The notes under the pieces were generated by a model. The model saw only the letters and a list, made by a program, of their open reading frames with translations. It made no database searches and had not been told where the DNA came from. The translations under genes were made by a program, and so were the position numbers. From Cloacimonetes bacterium UBA5553 (GTDB taxonomy: Bacteria > Cloacimonadota > Cloacimonadia > Cloacimonadales > Cloacimonadaceae): a stretch of 8,132 nt of DNA. Below, one piece after another: positions 4,334-8,132 of this stretch (position 1 is the stretch's first letter; every line of letters begins with the position of its first letter). The DNA lies in assembly GCA_002425825.1 (NCBI GenBank), contig DIMZ01000074.1, positions 13,315-21,446 on the forward strand, given 5' to 3'.

Positions 4334-6826
4334 CTAACGTATTCTTAAGATTCTGGAGACCCTTACCTCGCTTTGCGTGGCTGCCTTTAGGAAATAGATA
4401 CCGGAACCCGTGGGCGTTCCCCGGTTATCTTTACCATCCCAAACTAATTGCAGGTTATCGTCTGAGAAACCTTCATACAAGGTGTTCACTTTTTGCCCTC
4501 TCAAGTTGTAAACGCCAATCTCCAGCTTCTTGGTTTTATCTGGTGCATGAACGATAAATGTGGTTTCGTTTCGAAAGGGATTGGGATAATTACTGGATAT
4601 TGTTAGGCTGGGAACATGAGGAGCGGTAAGGTCGGACACATCGGATGGTTCATTGAAAACGCTACCAAGCACATAACTAACTAACTGATCTGCATCTGAT
4701 GTCCGCATATTGTATAGCGGAAAGCTGAGGCATATCACTTTCCCCGCCCCGTATGAACGTGATATACCAACGCTGTAGCCATTCAGGAAGCCCTGGCTGC
4801 TGGCCGGATCATAGTCTGATGCATAGTGGTAGATGCTTTCTTGCGGATTTACTGCCTGCATGCCCTCCACTGCCATCATATGTCCGTAAAAAGCAGCCAT
4901 TGTTTTTAGGCTATCAACCTGAATATCCTGATAGTTAGCATAATCTGAAACAGCATACTTGAAGCGTGCACCATTGCCGTAATTCACCTCTGCCACTCCC
5001 AATACATCATACATGAAGCTTCCAGGCAGAAAAGTAGCGGGATAACCGGCATTCATTTCAAAGGCTTTGCTGGGAAAATAGACGCTGAACAGAATCTGCC
5101 CGCCATAGTATACGTATTGCCGCAATGCTTCTTGAATACCATGAGGATAGGAATAGTCGGAATTATCGTTACCATGCCACAGGATGCTGGAATATATGCC
5201 AATATCCGCCAGTTTCAGAGCTGTGCTGTTCTCTTCCAGATCAAGATGCTGTACAGGTGTGAAATCCTGAAGCAACCCGGCATAGAAGCTATCAACCGCC
5301 AAATCGGAGGGCAGAAGAGGATTTGAACTGCTAAAGTTTTTGCTTTCATCAATCACATATATGCCCCTATCCAGAGAAACGAGCCTGCTGTGTATTATAT
5401 CTGATGGAGAGCCTTCCAAGCCCTGGCTGTCCACTGCGCATACATGGTAATAATAATAGTCAAGACTGCTGCTTACATCATAATCGATGTAGCTGGTATC
5501 AGGATTCTGTACTGTAGCTATCAGAACATAAGCAGCTTCTTGTCCAAGCTTTCGGTATAGTTTATAACCCTCCACATCCAGTTCCGAATTTGCCATCCAT
5601 GATATTACAATAGCTTGAGTATTAGGTTTATCAATTACAAGCTGAGGTGCTCTGGGTAATGATTGGGGTATCTCTCCCCCATAAATCCTCCTGCCTGGGT
5701 ATCCACTATAATTAACGTCTGCAACTGAAACATAGTAGTATTGCCCTTCCTCAAGACCGCTTATTAGGCACTGTGTGTCAGAAGTGTACTGCCAAAGAGC
5801 CATGTTATTAGCATCTGTTCCATAAAATACGGCATAGCTTGCATGCTCTGGATCAGTGGAACTTTCCCAAACAGCCTGAAGGGAACTTCCTGTGCCTGTA
5901 TCTAACACACTCATACCCGCTATATTAGCTGAGAGATTGGCATAATATGCAGTTGTGGCAGTGGCTGCCCCCAGTATCTGGCGAGCGTATAGAAAGTCTA
6001 TGTTCTCTATTGTGTCCTGTCCAGAGTGCCAATAGGGACTTAGATACCTTTCTATGAACATAATAGAGGGATAGCCAGCATCATCAAATATCATTCCGTC
6101 TCCGCCTTCATCTATGGGGCCTTCAACTGGCTGAAGGCTGGTATAAGGCTCAGAAAAAGCTACCGCATCCCTGTATATAAGGGGGTATCCACTGAATGGA
6201 GATACATTAAACTCGTTACTTATCGGAGTATTTGAGCCAATCATGTCCATGTTAATCATAATCCTGATGTCGTGATTCTCACTTTGGGCGTAAGTGCAAT
6301 ACTCATCAGAACCCCATGCACCCATTTCCTCGTTGCTAAACGCTATAAATCGAATGGTGCAACGGGGTTGATAGTTATTAAGCTTCATCACCCTTGCCAT
6401 TTCCAGCAATCCCGCTGTTCCGCTGGCATTATCATCCGCTCCGGGAGCCCAAACAAATGGATCGCTATTAAGAGACTTTGAATCATAATGCGCACTCGCA
6501 ATAACGTAAGTTTCCGGGTGTTGATATCCAGTTAGAGTGGCAATTACGTTATACTGAGTAGTGCCCCCCCTTTGATACTCCTGCAAGTATGTATTTGTAT
6601 AACCGTAGCGTTGAAACTGCTCAGCCAGCCAGGTGGCAATCTCCAACTGGTTATTTCCAAAGGCATAGCGGGTTTGATAGTCCTCAAGATGCTGCACATA
6701 AGCCTGTATAGTATCGGCACTAATGGAAGAAACCAGATTCTGGACTTCCGGTATTGGTTGATAGGTCTGAGCCATCAATAAGCCCAGGACAGATAACAAA
6801 ACAATAATGATTAGGCACTTATTCAT
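4334..6826 (-). CDS. Secreted M28-family metallopeptidase with FN3-like repeats and T9SS-type C-terminal domain
   Basis: The 830-residue product starts with a signal peptide (MNKCLIIIVLLSVLGLLMA, likely cut before Q20). The M28 aminopeptidase domain spans roughly 25-300 and keeps the full two-zinc site: H113 and D115 (SAHYDS), D132 (GADDNASG), E166 (general base) and E167 (SNEEMG), D194 (NMDMIG) and H267 (YWHSGQD). It should remove N-terminal residues from peptides outside the cell. Two fibronectin-III-like modules follow (about 304-385 and 393-482). Then comes a roughly 240-residue unassigned region (485-725), and finally a FlgD-like/Por-secretion domain (about 738-830) with NYPNPF and WDGKDNRG, predicting export and surface attachment by a type IX system. 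The frame stays open to 6901, but the ATG at 6826 has a GGGAGG site and starts the signal peptide. It is a single gene with no downstream partner on its strand before rpsP. Confidence 0.94.
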   Translation of the reverse strand: MNKCLIIIVLLSVLGLLMAQTYQPIPEVQNLVSSISADTIQAYVQHLEDYQTRYAFGNNQLEIATWLAEQFQRYGYTNTYLQEYQRGGTTQYNVIATLTGYQHPETYVIASAHYDSKSLNSDPFVWAPGADDNASGTAGLLEMARVMKLNNYQPRCTIRFIAFSNEEMGAWGSDEYCTYAQSENHDIRIMINMDMIGSNTPISNEFNVSPFSGYPLIYRDAVAFSEPYTSLQPVEGPIDEGGDGMIFDDAGYPSIMFIERYLSPYWHSGQDTIENIDFLYARQILGAATATTAYYANLSANIAGMSVLDTGTGSSLQAVWESSTDPEHASYAVFYGTDANNMALWQYTSDTQCLISGLEEGQYYYVSVADVNYSGYPGRRIYGGEIPQSLPRAPQLVIDKPNTQAIVISWMANSELDVEGYKLYRKLGQEAAYVLIATVQNPDTSYIDYDVSSSLDYYYYHVCAVDSQGLEGSPSDIIHSRLVSLDRGIYVIDESKNFSSSNPLLPSDLAVDSFYAGLLQDFTPVQHLDLEENSTALKLADIGIYSSILWHGNDNSDYSYPHGIQEALRQYVYYGGQILFSVYFPSKAFEMNAGYPATFLPGSFMYDVLGVAEVNYGNGARFKYAVSDYANYQDIQVDSLKTMAAFYGHMMAVEGMQAVNPQESIYHYASDYDPASSQGFLNGYSVGISRSYGAGKVICLSFPLYNMRTSDADQLVSYVLGSVFNEPSDVSDLTAPHVPSLTISSNYPNPFRNETTFIVHAPDKTKKLEIGVYNLRGQKVNTLYEGFSDDNLQLVWDGKDNRGTPTGSGIYFLKAATQSEVRVSRILRIR

Positions 6827-6859
6827 TCTTTCCTCCCAAGTTAGATATCCTGTTGGTGC

Positions 6860-6881
6860 CTGGCTACAGAACCACAGCCAG
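6860..6881 (-). promoter_or_regulatory. Hairpin in the presumed 5' leader of the peptidase gene
   Basis: On the minus strand CTGGCT pairs with AGCCAG across a 10-nt loop (6 bp, one further G-T pair possible). It lies 33 nt upstream of the peptidase ATG and does not cover the ribosome-binding site. It may be a stability element or chance. Confidence 0.3.
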
Positions 6882-7127
6882 ATACTAAACCAGAACTGCA
6901 TAGCGCCAACATTGCTCTAACCGTTTATACCTACATTGTTAACCATTATTGCACTCCATAAGACCAGCCAATTAAGTCAAGCATTTTTATGCAATCGTTC
7001 AGGTTCGGGCGCAATAGGTAAAACAAAACGAGACAAGTGGTATGTGGGATTTTGCTTATGAGACCATCCAGGCATGATGAGTTTCTACCTGTTAGAACCT
7101 GGCAAATTGGTGTATCTCATATTTTTG

Positions 7128-7156
7128 TTGACCATTTGAATGCTATAGAGCATAAG
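7128..7156 (+). promoter_or_regulatory. Candidate promoter for the UPF0173 hydrolase gene
   Basis: TTGACC (7128-7133), a 17-nt spacer and CATAAG (7151-7156) form a weak sigma70-like promoter that would give a leader of about 25 nt, enough to hold the GAGGT ribosome-binding site. TATAGA (7144-7149) lies 10 nt after TTGACC, the same arrangement seen before rpsP, so the assignment of the -10 is open. Confidence 0.3.
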
Positions 7157-7187
7157 GTTTAGCATATCACGCTATGAGGTTAGAAAC

Positions 7188-7859
7188 ATGAAGCTAAGAT
7201 ACTTAGGACATTCCGCCTTTCAGATTGTTAGCAGCAGCGGAACAGAGATTGTTATCGATCCTTTTCTGGATAACAATCCCCTTGCTCCATTTAAGTCCCA
7301 CCAGGTTTCCGCAGACTACATTATTATCACCCATGCCCATGGCGATCATATTGGAGATGCGCTAAAAATCGCGGAAACTGGTAAAACCACATTTGTCTGT
7401 GTAAGCGAATTGGCAGGGATGCTTGCCAATCAGGGGCACAAAACTCATGCCATGCAGATAGGAGGAGCATTCACTTTCTCCTTTGGCCGGCTGAAGCTGG
7501 TGCCTGCTCTGCATGGTTCCATGACCCCCGATGGCAGATATGCTGGCCTTGCAGCCGGAGTGGTGCTTTCCATAGACGGTAAATGCATATATCATTGTGG
7601 TGATACAGGGCTGTTTGGCGATATGCGCCTTATCGGCGAAATGTTCGATGTAGATTATATGCTGGTTCCCATAGGCGGCAATTATACCATGGACATAGGC
7701 GACGCCATATATGCTGTAAGGATGATCAACCCCAAGATTGCCATTCCCATGCATTACAATACATTTGATCTAATCCGTGCCGATCCGGAAAGCTTTGCTA
7801 AACAGGTTAAAGAGCATGGCTACTCCACCCAGGTTCTATCTCCGGGAGATTGGGCTTAA
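7188..7859 (+). CDS. UPF0173-type metal-dependent hydrolase (metallo-beta-lactamase fold)
   Basis: This 223-residue protein matches the UPF0173/YtkL-type family over its whole length. The metallo-beta-lactamase metal motif THAHGDHIGD supplies H49, H51, D53 and H54. Further likely ligands are H109 (ALHGS), D139 (HCGDTGLFGDM) and H189 (IPMHYNTF). The opening MKLRYLGHSAFQI and the DPFLDNNPLAP segment (24-34) are family signatures. There is no signal peptide, so it acts in the cytoplasm. The natural substrate is not established for the family, and the sequence does not reveal one. The ATG at 7188 has a GAGGT site at 7176-7180. It stands alone on the plus strand, divergent from the peptidase, with no neighbour that suggests a pathway. 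Confidence 0.95.
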   Translation: MKLRYLGHSAFQIVSSSGTEIVIDPFLDNNPLAPFKSHQVSADYIIITHAHGDHIGDALKIAETGKTTFVCVSELAGMLANQGHKTHAMQIGGAFTFSFGRLKLVPALHGSMTPDGRYAGLAAGVVLSIDGKCIYHCGDTGLFGDMRLIGEMFDVDYMLVPIGGNYTMDIGDAIYAVRMINPKIAIPMHYNTFDLIRADPESFAKQVKEHGYSTQVLSPGDWA

Positions 7860-8132
7860 CAGCAGTATTTAGTAGTAAGCTCCACCTCATCTTCCCAGCA
7901 TCAATTGCGCATGAACCAGCTCATTATCTTACCAGCCAAGTATCTTGGCATGGGTATATAGCATCTGCACCACATCATCCTGCGGCTGATGCTGGGCCGC
8001 ATAGCTTTTATTGGGTGGTAATTCCACATTCATGGCAACAACTATCCCTGCAATACCCTAGGGGAGACAGTGTTGAAGTTTAAGATTTTCGTAGATAGCC
8101 TATCCTAATGCGCATATATCTTGCTCTCCCAC
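7860..8132. other. Non-genic right-end region with several inverted repeats
   Basis: No known gene is recognisable in these 273 bp. Visible structure includes CCCAGCATC (7894-7902) with its exact complement GATGCTGGG (7988-7996). Between and around these arms lie a 6-bp hairpin, GCCAAG-TAT-CTTGGC (7935-7949), and TGCGGC/GCCGCA with a 9-nt loop (7981-8001). A CCCTAGGG palindrome is also present near 8054-8061. A weak stem, GG-GCTTA with TAAGC-T-CC (7852-7883), overlaps the hydrolase stop but lacks a T tract, so no clear terminator is seen. The region could hold a small RNA, a dispersed repeat or a decayed gene. Confidence 0.4.
7929..8033 (-). CDS. Possible 34-residue small ORF, unrecognised
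   Basis: An ATG at 8033 opens a 34-codon frame ending in TAA at 7929. The product is hydrophilic with a PP and a QHQPQDD stretch, then a more helical end (VVQMLYTHAKILGW). There is no good ribosome-binding site (only an AGGG well upstream), and the frame runs 9 codons further up to a TAG without another start codon. It resembles no family I know. It may be a small gene, the tail of a decayed gene, or a chance frame in a structured region. Confidence 0.2.
   Translation of the reverse strand: MNVELPPNKSYAAQHQPQDDVVQMLYTHAKILGW

Larger units (their letters stand above)
6827..7187. other. Divergent intergenic region, peptidase / hydrolase
   Basis: The 361 bp between the two divergent starts contain both ribosome-binding sites (minus-strand GGGAGG near 6833; plus-strand GAGGT at 7176-7180). 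They also hold the leader hairpin described separately and a candidate plus-strand promoter. For the peptidase, a TATAAA-like box occurs on the minus strand at 6929-6924 without a good -35. A small GCAT/ATGC stem with a T-rich loop lies near 6981-6992. I see no protein-coding frame, tRNA or repeat array here. Confidence 0.6.

Noticed and set aside
6827..6901. 25-residue extension of the peptidase frame upstream of 6826
   Set aside because: The ATG at 6826 has a strong ribosome-binding site and begins a clear signal peptide, which an extension would bury.
7850..8083. 77-codon plus-strand open frame starting inside the hydrolase end
   Set aside because: No recognisable domain and no good ribosome-binding site; it competes with structure and with a minus-strand frame in the same DNA.

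Overview
This window looks like chromosomal housekeeping DNA from an FCB-group bacterium, most likely Cloacimonadota (Candidatus Cloacimonas-like). That placement is inferred. It rests on a large secreted peptidase ending in a Por-secretion (type IX) / FlgD-like C-terminal domain with an NYPNPF motif, on a TrmD with the CGHYK-type motif I associate with Bacteroidetes relatives, and on moderate GC. Unlike typical Bacteroidetes, most genes have strong GGAGG-like Shine-Dalgarno sites, so Bacteroidetes proper is less likely.

Layout, in the transcription direction of the minus strand (right to left): a secreted M28 metallopeptidase (4334-6826) is followed after 194 bp by a ribosomal/RNA-maturation operon, rpsP - khpA - rimM - trmD - rplS (4139 down to 1760). 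The operon has a candidate promoter before rpsP and a rho-independent-type terminator after rplS (1711-1741). Below it lie ogt (DNA alkyl repair), acpS (activation of acyl carrier protein), and, 17 nt later, a class III nucleotide cyclase that runs off the left edge. The only convincing plus-strand gene is a UPF0173-type metallo-beta-lactamase-fold hydrolase (7188-7859). It is divergent from the peptidase across a 361-bp intergenic region.

The operon genes form a coherent unit. S16 and L19 are ribosomal proteins, RimM helps 30S maturation, TrmD makes m1G37 in tRNA, and KhpA is a small RNA-binding KH protein. rimM and trmD overlap by 4 nt (ATGA) and are probably translationally coupled. Three inter-gene stretches carry more structure than spacers need: a 221-nt, hairpin-rich gap before rplS (candidate L19 leader); a GAAA-capped hairpin followed by a triple AACGG repeat in front of rimM, which has no visible Shine-Dalgarno site; and a nested inverted repeat between ogt and acpS.

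The right end (7860-8132) has no recognisable gene. It contains a possible 34-codon minus-strand ORF and several inverted repeats and may be an RNA, a gene remnant or a dispersed repeat. I found no CRISPR array, tRNA, rRNA, insertion sequence, phage gene or defence cassette. The most promising novelty is regulatory RNA structure and the uncharacterised middle part of the peptidase, not a new multi-gene system.
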